A model generated the notes under the pieces. The model was given only the letters and a program-made list of their open reading frames with translations, was not told where the DNA came from and did not search any database. Positions 1-6,359 of a DNA stretch of 23,319 nt are shown here, in pieces. Source of the stretch: CAZHMB01 sp964533515 (lineage in GTDB: Archaea > Nanobdellota > Nanobdellia > Pacearchaeales > GW2011-AR1); assembly GCA_964533515.1 (NCBI GenBank), contig CAZHMB010000009.1, positions 1 through 23,319 of the forward strand. The letters run 5' to 3'. The first letter of the stretch is position 1. Every line of letters starts with the position of its first letter. The position numbers were made by a program, and so were the translations under genes.

Positions 1-29
1 AAAGTAAATTTACAACAGAGCCTCAATAA

Positions 30-41
30 ACTTTAAAAACC
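30..41 (+). promoter_or_regulatory. TATA-like promoter of the nucleoside diphosphate kinase gene
   Basis: A CTTTAAAAAC stretch lies about 25 nt before the ATG at 61, the spacing expected for a leaderless archaeal transcript. No Shine-Dalgarno-like purine run lies just before the ATG. Position and composition are the only support. Confidence 0.45.
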
Positions 42-60
42 TAAAAAATCAATTTTATCT

Positions 61-561
61 ATGGAATCAAAAAATTCAAAAAAAGAACAATCAACACTTG
101 TTTTTATAAAACCCGATGGCCTTGTGAAAAGCCTTACGGGAAATATTATAACTGCTTTGTCAGCGACGGAACTAAAGATAGTCGCTTCAAAAGTTGTAAA
201 GGTCACAAGAGAATTAGCAGAGAAACATTACAATAAATTAAAAGAAGAGAAAATTGCCAAATTCGGAAAGGAAAAGGGCATGCAAATATTCGAATCAACC
301 CTGGACTATATCCAAGGAAAGTTCCACACCGATCGGATTTTTGCTCTAGTCTACAAAGGAGAAAACGCAATTAAAAAAGTTAGGGCAATTGCTGGCAAGA
401 CCAATCCAGAGAAAGCATCTTCTATTTCTATTAGAGGAAAGTACGGAAGAATCCACAGCGAAACACAAGTTTTTGAAAACGTGATGCATTGTTCAGATTC
501 TGAAGAAGCTGCAAAAAAAGAAATAGGTTTATGGTTTAAACCTGAAGAGATTGTTGAGTAA
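61..561 (+). CDS. ndk: Nucleoside diphosphate kinase
   Basis: 166 aa, cytoplasmic. It transfers the gamma-phosphate between nucleoside tri- and diphosphates through a phospho-histidine intermediate. The active-site signature N-x-x-H-x-S-D-S is present with catalytic His143, and the N-terminal strand I-K-P-D-G (residues 16-20) carries the conserved Lys17. The later R-x-x-x-G-x-T-N-P-x-x-A segment is also typical. The chain is slightly longer than the usual 140-150 aa, with extra charged residues around positions 58-78 and a short polar N-terminus, as in some archaeal homologues. It stands alone on the plus strand; its stop codon abuts a degraded ABC ATPase fragment, so this side of the gene looks rearranged. 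Family assignment is secure. Confidence 0.96.
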   Translation: MESKNSKKEQSTLVFIKPDGLVKSLTGNIITALSATELKIVASKVVKVTRELAEKHYNKLKEEKIAKFGKEKGMQIFESTLDYIQGKFHTDRIFALVYKGENAIKKVRAIAGKTNPEKASSISIRGKYGRIHSETQVFENVMHCSDSEEAAKKEIGLWFKPEEIVE

Positions 562-734
562 TAAAGAAAAAGTTCAAAGGCAAAACAATAATTGCTGTAA
601 CTCACCACTTGTCTACTATAAAAGATAGCGATAACATCGTTGTAATAGAACAGGGTAGGATCAAAAAAGAAGGTAAATCCAGAGACCTCCTAAAAGATAA
701 TGACACCCTTCTACGAGGCGCCTTAAGAGGATAA
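558..734 (+). pseudogene. C-terminal remnant of an ABC-exporter ATPase
   Basis: The plus strand in this frame reads as the last ~55 residues of an ABC transporter nucleotide-binding domain: a beta strand T-I-I-A-V-T, then H-H-L-S-T-I (the H-loop region, normally H-R-L-S-T-I), then I-V-V-I-E-Q-G-R-I and a basic tail ending at TAA 732-734. This matches the layout seen in ABCB/MsbA-like exporters. Walker A, the signature motif, Walker B and the D-loop are all absent. A TGA at 555-557 closes the frame upstream and no start codon precedes the homologous part. The fragment starts almost exactly at the ndk stop codon. It is most likely a leftover of a deleted or translocated gene; expression is unlikely. 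Confidence 0.75.
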
Positions 735-933
735 AATATTTATAACTCCATCTTTCATGAGGGGAATATAATTCATTTCTCCAAACTTTTTTTATACTTC
801 TATTATAAAAAACTCCTTTATAATTATAAGGCTTCATTAAATAATCCAATTCGGAAATCATCTTTCTCAAAACTATCTACAATTGAGTTAATCTTCCTTT
901 ATCTGGATGCAGTTCTTTTTTCTTTAAGATCAT
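735..933 (-). pseudogene. Broken small ORF coupled to the preceding gene, interrupted by an in-frame TAG
   Basis: An ATG at 933-931 overlaps the TGA of the upstream minus-strand gene (ATGA), the usual coupling in this genome. The frame runs 18 codons, including an H-P-D-K-G stretch, to a TAG at 879-877. It then continues in the same frame as a polar, tyrosine-rich, protein-like stretch to about position 735. Beyond that the frame lies antisense to the ABC-ATPase remnant and is probably not genuine. TAG is an ordinary stop elsewhere in the window (gene ending at 5749), so nonsense decay is more likely than recoding. HPD recalls J-domain proteins, but too little of that fold is present to claim it. 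No other function can be named. Confidence 0.35.
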
Positions 934-1175
934 CTCTCTCGAAAAGAAACAAACTCTCCCCCAGTTTTATCTGTTAAAACATTTTGATCCGCAACCCCTA
1001 ACCACTTTTCCAAACATTCTTCTAAAACAAACCTCTTGGCATCACAAACAAAAACACCTGCCAACGCTTTTGCTCGAGAACTATCTCCAACAACATTATG
1101 AGAATAAATAAACTTCTGTTCCCTCTTATCCCCAATTCCTTCGCAATATTGCCAAACTTGATATTTTATTCCCAT
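930..1175 (-). CDS. Small hypothetical protein coupled to radA
   Basis: 81 aa from the ATG at 1175, five nt after the radA stop. An alternative GTG at 1184 would overlap that stop as GTGA and add three residues. The sequence is soluble, with no signal peptide or membrane helix, has three cysteines and mixed charge, and a likely amphipathic segment around residues 50-60. I recognise no family. Spacing after radA and the ATGA overlap with the broken ORF behind it indicate one transcript. A role near recombination is only a guess by association. Confidence 0.6.
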   Translation of the reverse strand: MGIKYQVWQYCEGIGDKREQKFIYSHNVVGDSSRAKALAGVFVCDAKRFVLEECLEKWLGVADQNVLTDKTGGEFVSFRER

Positions 1176-1180
1176 CTTAT

Positions 1181-2230
1181 TCACGCCTCGTCAACAACAC
1201 CTGCTTCTGTTATAAAGAAAACACATTCTCCATCAGGTAACGAGGGGCTGTCGATTAATTTTCCAACTCTCGAATCTTTTTTTCCTCTTCTTAAATAAAT
1301 TCTATATGTCGAAGCGTGCCCCACGATATTTCCTCCAATTGCCGTTGTTGGATCCCCAAACATTTGTGCCGGATTTGACATAACTTGATTTGTAACATAA
1401 ACAGCCAAATTGTGTTGTTCTCCAATCTTCGCAAGCTGATGCATATATTTATTCAACTTCTGTTGCCGATCTGCAAGCTGACCTCTACCAGAATACTCTG
1501 CTCTGAAATGAGCCGTTAGAGAATCAACAATAATCAATTTAATCGGCTCCCCAGCTTTAATCAATTCAGTAACTTTCTCTAAAAGCAACATCTGATGATC
1601 CGAATTAAAAGCACGAGCAACTAGAATATTTTTCAAAACTTTATCTGGATTTGCCCCAAGTGCCGTCGCAATTTGCTTAATACGCGCCGGCCTAAAAGTC
1701 CCTTCAGTATCAATAAAAACGCATTTCCCATTTGCCCCGCCATTTTCTTCAGGCAATTGAACATTCACAGCAAGAGTTGAACCCAATTGAGTTTTCGCAG
1801 AACCATAAGCACCAAAAGCTTCGGTTATTGCCCGGGATTCAATTCCTTTTCCTCCAAGCAATTCATCAAAAGCTTTACTTCCTGTTGTTATGTATGTAAC
1901 GTCCTCTCTTTTTTTTGCATATTCTGCCCCATCTTGAAAACCAAGTTCAAGTAAATCCCTTGCAGCTAAAATTGCTTTTCTTGCGACAGCTGCTCCAACA
2001 CCTGCAACATCCGCCAAAACTCCCGGAGACATAACTGCCAAACTCATCAAATCAAAAACGCCTGCACTGTCAAGCTTCGCCGCAACAGCAGGCCCAATTC
2101 CAGGAAGATCAGTAATCTGCGGTTCGGTCTTCACACTCCCTTTGACCTCTTTGCTCTGCCCAGAAGATTCTTCATTCTCTTCCTCCCCAGAAATTGCTTT
2201 TTTAATTTTATCTGAATCTTTTGCTACCAT
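1181..2230 (-). CDS. radA: DNA repair and recombination protein RadA
   Basis: 349 aa, the archaeal RecA/Rad51 recombinase that forms ATP-dependent filaments on single-stranded DNA and catalyses strand exchange. After an acidic flexible N-terminus (1-35) comes a helix-hairpin-helix DNA-binding domain (about 38-98, L-P-G-I-G-P). The ATPase core follows, with Walker A at 140-147, the D-T-E-G-T-F segment at 175-180 including the likely catalytic Glu, Walker B I-I-V-D-S ending near 237, and the L2/C-terminal G-G-N-I-V-G-H-A motif at 299-306. Length is normal. One oddity: the P-loop reads G-A-Y-G-S-A-K-T, so Ala145 (codon GCG, 1798-1796) replaces the Gly that normally precedes the catalytic Lys. 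All other motifs are intact, so the gene is probably functional. It is the first gene of a short operon. Confidence 0.97.
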   Translation of the reverse strand: MVAKDSDKIKKAISGEEENEESSGQSKEVKGSVKTEPQITDLPGIGPAVAAKLDSAGVFDLMSLAVMSPGVLADVAGVGAAVARKAILAARDLLELGFQDGAEYAKKREDVTYITTGSKAFDELLGGKGIESRAITEAFGAYGSAKTQLGSTLAVNVQLPEENGGANGKCVFIDTEGTFRPARIKQIATALGANPDKVLKNILVARAFNSDHQMLLLEKVTELIKAGEPIKLIIVDSLTAHFRAEYSGRGQLADRQQKLNKYMHQLAKIGEQHNLAVYVTNQVMSNPAQMFGDPTTAIGGNIVGHASTYRIYLRRGKKDSRVGKLIDSPSLPDGECVFFITEAGVVDEA

Positions 2231-2251
2231 AAAATTTTTTACCTCTTTAAC

Positions 2252-2260
2252 TATATAAAG
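2252..2260 (-). promoter_or_regulatory. TATA box of radA
   Basis: Reading the minus strand, CTTTATATA is centred about 26 nt before the radA ATG at 2230, which predicts a leaderless or nearly leaderless message. An AGAGGT about 10 nt before the ATG could be a weak ribosome-binding site if transcription starts earlier. Confidence 0.6.
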
Positions 2261-2311
2261 ATTTATGTGATAAAATGTAGATATTGGAATTAAAAAAATA
2301 AGTTAACTTCT

Positions 2312-2716
2312 TCAAGGATAATTATACAAACCTAAAAGAAAAGGCACGACAGATAAAAGCCCGATAAAATAAGAAAAAGATGCTCTGCTTCTAGAAATTT
2401 CTCTTTGCTGTCTTTGCAAATCCACTTCAGGATTTTCAGATAAATTTTCATATTCTGCATAGAAGTTTGCACGGTTTTGCAAAAAATTTCCATACACAGA
2501 CGACAGATTTTCATTTCTAGAATGATTAATTGCCTCAGCAAGAGAAATAGTCCTTAATGATAAATCAGCCAAAGCTCTTTCAACTTGTTCACACCTTTCT
2601 AATTTAGAAAAGCTTTGACTATCAAAGTGTACTCCTCTTTCTGCACTTGCGCAAAATAATCCAACTCCAAGCACCAATGAGGAAATACATGCAATCTTTT
2701 TTTGTCTATCTTTCAT
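2312..2716 (-). CDS. Hypothetical two-helix membrane protein
   Basis: 134 aa, family not recognised. A hydrophobic stretch at about residues 8-24 and a second at about 112-132 flank a polar, Glu/Arg-rich, mostly helical middle (35-108) that may form a coiled coil. The first stretch ends in C-A-S-A and could be either a signal peptide or a signal anchor. With two membrane passes the polar middle would face outside if the N-terminus is cytoplasmic. The gene has its own TATA-like box about 25 nt upstream of the ATG and lies on the same strand as its neighbours without overlap, so it is probably a separate transcript. Confidence 0.6.
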   Translation of the reverse strand: MKDRQKKIACISSLVLGVGLFCASAERGVHFDSQSFSKLERCEQVERALADLSLRTISLAEAINHSRNENLSSVYGNFLQNRANFYAEYENLSENPEVDLQRQQREISRSRASFSYFIGLLSVVPFLLGLYNYP

Positions 2717-2737
2717 AAATCTTCTCCGATTCCAATC

Positions 2738-2746
2738 TTTAAAAGT
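2738..2746 (-). promoter_or_regulatory. TATA-like box of the two-helix membrane protein gene
   Basis: ACTTTTAAAG on the minus strand is centred about 25 nt before the ATG at 2716, matching the spacing of other promoters in the window. Confidence 0.45.
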
Positions 2747-2755
2747 ATTTATGTC

Positions 2756-3220
2756 CTAAGAAATATATCTTAAAACCAACACCAAATCCAATATCAAAAA
2801 TAAAATAAAAACAATCAAGTCACTTTTCCCTCCAGACTTTATCCAACCTCTAAAAACTCTCGGCAACGGATAAAAAATACTTATTCCCATTATTGTAAAA
2901 CAATCTGAAAGAATATGAACACCATAGCCTAAAACAAAAGCCCATGCAACTAGATTATTAAATAAAGAAATTATCAAACCAACTACTAAAGCAAAAAACA
3001 AACTGTGAAAAACTTTTCTATGTCCTGCAAGATATTGCAAAGGTCTCAATAAAATAAATTTTCCAACTCGCGAATGTTTCGTATCAATATCTGGCAAAAG
3101 AGAAGAGAACAGAGCAACAGCAACAAAGATTCCCAAAGAAATCTGCGAAGAAAAATTGTAAAACTGCAAAACTAACAGAACAAAAAATAAAGCTATTGAA
3201 AGGTGTGTTCGGAGTAACAT
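2756..3220 (-). CDS. YdjM/DUF457-type membrane-bound metal-dependent hydrolase
   Basis: 154 aa with four or five hydrophobic helices. The layout matches the YdjM (DUF457) family of inner-membrane proteins, usually annotated as metal-dependent hydrolases: His6 near the N-terminus, L-P-D-I-D at 42-46, G-H-R-x-x-F-H at 66-72, and G-x-x-x-H-x-x-x-D at 98-106 followed by an aromatic P-L-P loop at 118-120. These His and Asp residues are the presumed metal ligands. The substrate is unknown in the family; a role in membrane lipid or phosphoester metabolism is only suspected. The start is ATG 3220 rather than an in-frame TTG two codons upstream, because a TATA-like box (3242-3250) sits about 26 nt before the ATG. 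Confidence 0.85.
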   Translation of the reverse strand: MLLRTHLSIALFFVLLVLQFYNFSSQISLGIFVAVALFSSLLPDIDTKHSRVGKFILLRPLQYLAGHRKVFHSLFFALVVGLIISLFNNLVAWAFVLGYGVHILSDCFTIMGISIFYPLPRVFRGWIKSGGKSDLIVFILFLILDLVLVLRYIS

Positions 3221-3241
3221 TTTCAAATAAAATAAACTAAC

Positions 3242-3250
3242 TTAATAAAT
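3242..3250 (-). promoter_or_regulatory. TATA-like box of the YdjM-family gene
   Basis: ATTTATTAAG on the minus strand is centred about 26 nt before the ATG at 3220. It resembles the ATTTATTAAT boxes of the prepilin-like operons further right. Confidence 0.45.
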
Positions 3251-3264
3251 CTTTCAAAAATCCC

Positions 3265-4206
3265 TTACAAACCGGCCAATAATTCATCAACATTAACATC
3301 ACCAACATTTTGAACAACAAGCTCGGGATTATTGAAATAAGAATTCATCTTAACATAACCTGAAAAATATTTTTCCTCACCCATCAAATTTTCTCTTTGC
3401 TCTGCTAGTTTCATTTCATCATCAATGGCAGTCAAACCCAAAGCTTGTAAATTTTCGTGAAAAACAACAACTCTCGTTGATTCGCTACCATCATCTATAA
3501 CTGCAGACATCAAAGCCCTTTTTTCGGGAACAACTTTTCCATGCTCTCCACATTCTTTCCCAGCTCCATCTGAAGTAGGATTAACTTTCTTTTTACATTC
3601 TGGGCAAACTTCAAAAAACTTTACCGGAAAAGTCTGAACAACAAAAGCCCGTGTTTGAACAGAGTCTCCAACATGGAATTCAATTATGGGTTTATCAGAA
3701 ACTTCCTTTTCGGTTTTAACTTCCCCAACATTCTCATTAGATAACTTCATCTCAGAAAAACTCCCCAAATGAATCTCCCCATCCTTAACACTCGCATTCA
3801 ATATCTCAATAACACTTCCCTCACCCACTTGACTTTTTTCTATCAACTCGATATGGTTAGTATCCCATAAAACTGCTTTTGTATTCGAAGTATCGTCAGC
3901 AATTATAAAATTGCAAACTTTGTTCTCCTGACCGTTTCGTTCAAAAGTCCTAACAGGAAAAATCCTCAAGATTTTTCCAACAAGATTAACTTTTTTCATT
4001 CCATGCAATAACTCGTTAATCTTAAATCTCTCATTATCAAAATTAATTCCCAACTCAGCAGCCACAACTTGCGCCGCACCTTCTTCAGAAATCAGCCCCG
4101 AAAGTTTCGCCCTCTTCGCCTCAACCTTCCTTTTAATCTCCTCAAGATCTTGACCAGAAGACTGCGCCATTTTCCCCACCATCTTTTCATAATTTGTATT
4201 AGCCAT
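3265..4206 (-). CDS. Replication protein A (single-stranded DNA-binding, OB fold with zinc finger)
   Basis: 313 aa. It binds single-stranded DNA in replication, repair and recombination and would work with RadA encoded 1 kb away. The N-terminal helical domain (about 18-53) has the archaeal RPA pattern, ending in L-I-S-E-E-G-A-A followed by A-x-E-L-G-I. An OB fold follows at about 72-150 (V-G-K-I-L-R-I-F-P-V-R-T-F), then a second domain at about 175-305 with a zinc-finger pattern C201-x2-C204-x14-C219-x2-H222. This fits the euryarchaeal RPA41/COG1599 layout. The start is set at ATG 4206, not the TTG three codons upstream, because a TATA box lies 25 nt before that ATG. I do not give a symbol because archaeal RPA naming varies. 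Confidence 0.92.
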   Translation of the reverse strand: MANTNYEKMVGKMAQSSGQDLEEIKRKVEAKRAKLSGLISEEGAAQVVAAELGINFDNERFKINELLHGMKKVNLVGKILRIFPVRTFERNGQENKVCNFIIADDTSNTKAVLWDTNHIELIEKSQVGEGSVIEILNASVKDGEIHLGSFSEMKLSNENVGEVKTEKEVSDKPIIEFHVGDSVQTRAFVVQTFPVKFFEVCPECKKKVNPTSDGAGKECGEHGKVVPEKRALMSAVIDDGSESTRVVVFHENLQALGLTAIDDEMKLAEQRENLMGEEKYFSGYVKMNSYFNNPELVVQNVGDVNVDELLAGL

Positions 4207-4226
4207 AATCAACAAAAAAAATCTAA

Positions 4227-4235
4227 GTTTATAAG
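4227..4235 (-). promoter_or_regulatory. TATA box of the RPA gene
   Basis: CTTATAAAC on the minus strand is centred 25 nt before the ATG at 4206. This supports a leaderless transcript and decides the start codon. Confidence 0.55.
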
Positions 4236-4256
4236 TATTTTGTAACTTTTCTGCAA

Positions 4257-4529
4257 TTAACCAAATGCTCGCCGCATATCTTCAACAGAAACAGAACTCA
4301 CATTCTCAACCTCTCCAACAGCATTCTCGATAGGCTCTAACTCATTCGCTTCGTCCAAAGAAAACCTTACTTGAATCGACTTCAAACCAAAAGCCACAGG
4401 ATGCTCTTCAAAACTAACTTTCTCTCCTTTACCTTCCTCAACTTTCTCTTTCACAGAATTTTTTATAACCTCTAAATCCACATCAGGACTCGCCGGCATA
4501 ATCTTTAATGTTATTAATGCAATTCCCAT
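4257..4529 (-). CDS. Translation elongation factor 1-beta (aEF-1beta)
   Basis: 90 aa, the guanine-nucleotide exchange factor that recycles aEF-1alpha during translation. The features match the archaeal family: an N-terminal strand leading into K-I-M-P-A-S-P-D-V-D-L, the central P-V-A-F-G-L-K motif that contacts EF-1alpha, and the C-terminal V-S-S-V-S-V-E-D-M-R-R-A-F ending. Length fits the usual 88-91 aa. ATG 4529 is preferred over the in-frame TTG at 4544 because a TTTAAA box is centred 27 nt before the ATG and because the shorter protein matches the family. It lies directly upstream of the RPA gene with its own promoter on each side. Confidence 0.95.
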   Translation of the reverse strand: MGIALITLKIMPASPDVDLEVIKNSVKEKVEEGKGEKVSFEEHPVAFGLKSIQVRFSLDEANELEPIENAVGEVENVSSVSVEDMRRAFG

Positions 4530-4551
4530 TTTAATTTCTGGCAAAGAAGAC

Positions 4552-4559
4552 TTTTAAAT
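4552..4559 (-). promoter_or_regulatory. TATA box of aEF-1beta
   Basis: CATTTAAAAG on the minus strand is centred about 27 nt before the ATG at 4529, with no ribosome-binding site between. This suggests a leaderless transcript. Confidence 0.55.
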
Positions 4560-4582
4560 GTTTTTGCGAATTCACTCCCTCC

Positions 4583-5287
4583 TCAAGAAAACATTCCCTT
4601 GAAAGCATCAACAATAATATCTAAATATCTCCTATTGCTTTTCTCTTCCATATCTTCTCTTTCCTTTTTTTTAGCTTCTTGAATCAACCCCAGCTTATAT
4701 CTTGCTCTCGCGGCAAAAACAAAAAACACACATAACCCCATAAATATCAACGTTCTCCACCACCAGGCTTCTGGACTTGCAACCAACCAACCAAGACCCT
4801 TAACAATTGCCCTCAAGAGACCCATCTGCGCCATAATTAAAGTCAAAGCCAACCCAATAACAGTAGAAACCCCTTCACCAAAAGTAGAGAAGTTTCTAAT
4901 AATCTCTGAAAACTGAATAAAGAAATAAAACCACAGTATGACAGCTATCAAAAACCCTAAAGAAAAATTATAATCCTCACCAAAAAAAATAACAAAAACT
5001 ATATTTATTTTTTTGAAAAAAGAATCTGCTGCTGAGACAAATTTATTCTTCAATATAATCTTCTGAATCTCAGGCCCAATAAAATCCCATTTCCCGTACT
5101 TTGGATTTTGAATCTCATCCATCGTATTCTCCAGATTATCTAATCTATTCTCAAGATCTTCAGCTTGTTGTTCAAGTTGATTCACATCAACAGGGATATC
5201 TACTGCTGAGACATTATTCAAACCAAATGAAAAACTTGACAGTAAAATAAACACAAATAAAAAAATTGCAAATCCTCTTTTCAACAT
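4583..5287 (-). CDS. Secreted-type coiled-coil polytopic membrane protein (family not recognised)
   Basis: 234 aa. A cleavable-looking signal peptide (about 1-29) is followed by a strong heptad-repeat coiled coil (about 35-62, with leucines and aspartates in register), then about four hydrophobic helices (roughly 92-108, 110-128, 140-165 and 175-195) and a very basic/acidic amphipathic C-terminal tail. The middle contains F-S-E-I-I-R-N-F-S-T-F, which corresponds to F-G-D-I-I-Q-T-F-S-S-F in the protein encoded at 6360-6992. In both, an I/F-G-E motif closes the preceding helix. The two are probably distant paralogues. The gene has its own TATA box. The coiled coil would lie outside the membrane if the signal is cleaved. 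Function unknown; a structural or envelope role is conceivable. Confidence 0.7.
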   Translation of the reverse strand: MLKRGFAIFLFVFILLSSFSFGLNNVSAVDIPVDVNQLEQQAEDLENRLDNLENTMDEIQNPKYGKWDFIGPEIQKIILKNKFVSAADSFFKKINIVFVIFFGEDYNFSLGFLIAVILWFYFFIQFSEIIRNFSTFGEGVSTVIGLALTLIMAQMGLLRAIVKGLGWLVASPEAWWWRTLIFMGLCVFFVFAARARYKLGLIQEAKKKEREDMEEKSNRRYLDIIVDAFKGMFS

Positions 5288-5308
5288 AAAAGATAAGAGA
5301 TAAAGAAG

Positions 5309-5316
5309 TTTATAAA
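5309..5316 (-). promoter_or_regulatory. TATA box of the coiled-coil membrane protein gene
   Basis: TTTATAAA is centred about 25 nt before the ATG at 5287 on the minus strand. Confidence 0.55.
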
Positions 5317-5321
5317 ATTAA

Positions 5322-5745
5322 TTAATCTCTTGGATGGAATCTGTCATTGATTCTATCAATCCAACCGACATAAAAGTCTGGCTTTAAACCAAGCCCATCA
5401 TCGAGACCAACTTCTTCACCGCAACATTCCGCGCCAGGATTTTCACGATGAGCCCTATCCCATAATGCTCTTGGAATTTGGAAGACTGCCGTCGCATCCC
5501 CATAATTTAAACTAGCCTTGCCTGTATCTGGAATCCCCGAGGGATTTTGATACATTCCATGCCGATATTTAATTCTCCGCCCCTTCAAGATCTCTTGGCT
5601 GCCATGTAAAAGAACTCTGAGGATCGTGACCACACAAGTGGCCGTTACTAGCTAGCTTGGGCAACAATTCCCTTCGACACCTATGTAAAAGCGTAGCATG
5701 TTTATCATCTGACACAATATATCTTTGATATTCTTTACTTGACAT
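5322..5745 (-). pseudogene. Frameshifted gene, unknown product
   Basis: An ATG at 5745 lies three nt after the stop of the upstream gene, as expected for an operon partner. It opens a frame of 58 codons, rich in charged residues with a C-G-H-D-P stretch, that ends at TAA 5571-5569. The neighbouring frame is open from 5633 to the TAA at 5322 and carries the rest of a plausible protein: Y-R-H-G-M-Y, then a T-A-V-F-Q-I-P-R-A-L-W-D core and a C-terminal F-Y-V-G-W-I-D-R. Skipping one base in 5569-5633 joins them into about 140 aa. A GGGG run at about 5583 is a likely slippage site. Either the gene is broken or the sequence has an indel error. Reading only the downstream frame from a GTG at 5633 is the weaker alternative. 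The stretch looks somewhat richer in G+C than its neighbours. No family recognised. Confidence 0.6.
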
Positions 5746-5748
5746 ATT

Positions 5749-6225
5749 CTATTTTTTTCTAGCCAATTTATTTTTATAATGAACTCCCCTCTCAATTAAA
5801 CCGGCAACTGCACCACAAAAAGCACCCGTACTACCTTCAGTTCTTCCCCCGGTAATATTTTCAGAAATAAACTCATGACTTCCTCTTAACTTGTCTTGAA
5901 GCCAATAAAAAGTATCTACATTTCCATCATAATTAGCTAAAGTATCAACCATATCAAGACCCATTGCCCCCGTAACTCCCACTCTGGCTATATCTCTTAA
6001 TACCGGAGCCTTATCGAACACCTCATCAACACAGCCAACAGCATAACGTCCTGAAACTAGCGGAGCAACCAAATCCACCATTGTTGCCAAACCATCTGCG
6101 CCAAGATGATCCTCTACTAAACGAGCACCTACCTTCAAACCCCCATATAACAAACCAGTATTCACTACAGATTTAACAAAAGGCTTCCTATAAAAGTCCC
6201 TCATTTTCTTAAATGGATTTACCAT
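5749..6225 (-). CDS. Hypothetical protein
   Basis: 158 aa, no recognised family. It starts with a basic stretch (first 18 residues). Several moderately hydrophobic, Gly/Ala/Val-rich segments follow (about 20-32, 44-62, 74-92 and 132-144), broken by acidic residues and a central polar part around 95-130, and the tail is lysine-rich. It may associate peripherally with membrane, but no clean transmembrane helix is evident. It ends in TAG three nt before the start of the frameshifted gene behind it, so both form one operon. A TATA box 26 nt upstream supports the ATG. Confidence 0.6.
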   Translation of the reverse strand: MVNPFKKMRDFYRKPFVKSVVNTGLLYGGLKVGARLVEDHLGADGLATMVDLVAPLVSGRYAVGCVDEVFDKAPVLRDIARVGVTGAMGLDMVDTLANYDGNVDTFYWLQDKLRGSHEFISENITGGRTEGSTGAFCGAVAGLIERGVHYKNKLARKK

Positions 6226-6247
6226 AAAATGCTTAGAGCTCCAAGGT

Positions 6248-6255
6248 ATTTAAAT
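6248..6255 (-). promoter_or_regulatory. TATA box of the 5749-6225 gene
   Basis: ATTTAAAT is centred about 26 nt before the ATG at 6225 on the minus strand. Confidence 0.5.
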
Positions 6256-6306
6256 CTTTCTATATGTTACTACTATAAAGTTAAATATAGGGATACCCAA
6301 GAAAAC

Positions 6307-6350
6307 TAAAAACTAAAAAAAAGAAAATTCCTCTTAAAAATAAAGAGGAA
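6307..6350 (-). terminator. Hairpin and T-tract terminator
   Basis: The 8-bp inverted repeat TTCCTCTT (6328-6335) / AAGAGGAA (6343-6350) with a 7-nt loop is followed on the minus strand by a T-rich run (TTTTC then T8). It lies 10 nt past the stop of the gene ending at 6360, so it should end that transcript. The T-tract alone could suffice in archaea. Confidence 0.55.
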
Positions 6351-6359
6351 AATAAAAGA

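Noticed and set aside
351..608. Minus-strand ORF of 85 codons
   Set aside because: It lies antisense to the well-supported ndk gene and the ABC remnant and has no family features.
877..879. TAG as a pyrrolysine or other recoded codon
   Set aside because: TAG ends the gene at 5749 normally, no pyl genes are in the window, and the region is next to another gene remnant, so decay is simpler.
870..933. J-domain (DnaJ) protein because of an HPDKG stretch
   Set aside because: Only a few residues of the preceding helix exist and the frame stops 10 codons later, so HPD alone is not enough.
2332..2541. Minus-strand ORF in another frame within the two-helix protein gene
   Set aside because: It is fully contained in the 2312-2716 gene and looks like an out-of-frame shadow of it.
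5640..5660. CTAGCTAG palindrome as an attachment or operator site
   Set aside because: It falls within the frameshifted coding sequence and is too short to carry meaning by itself.
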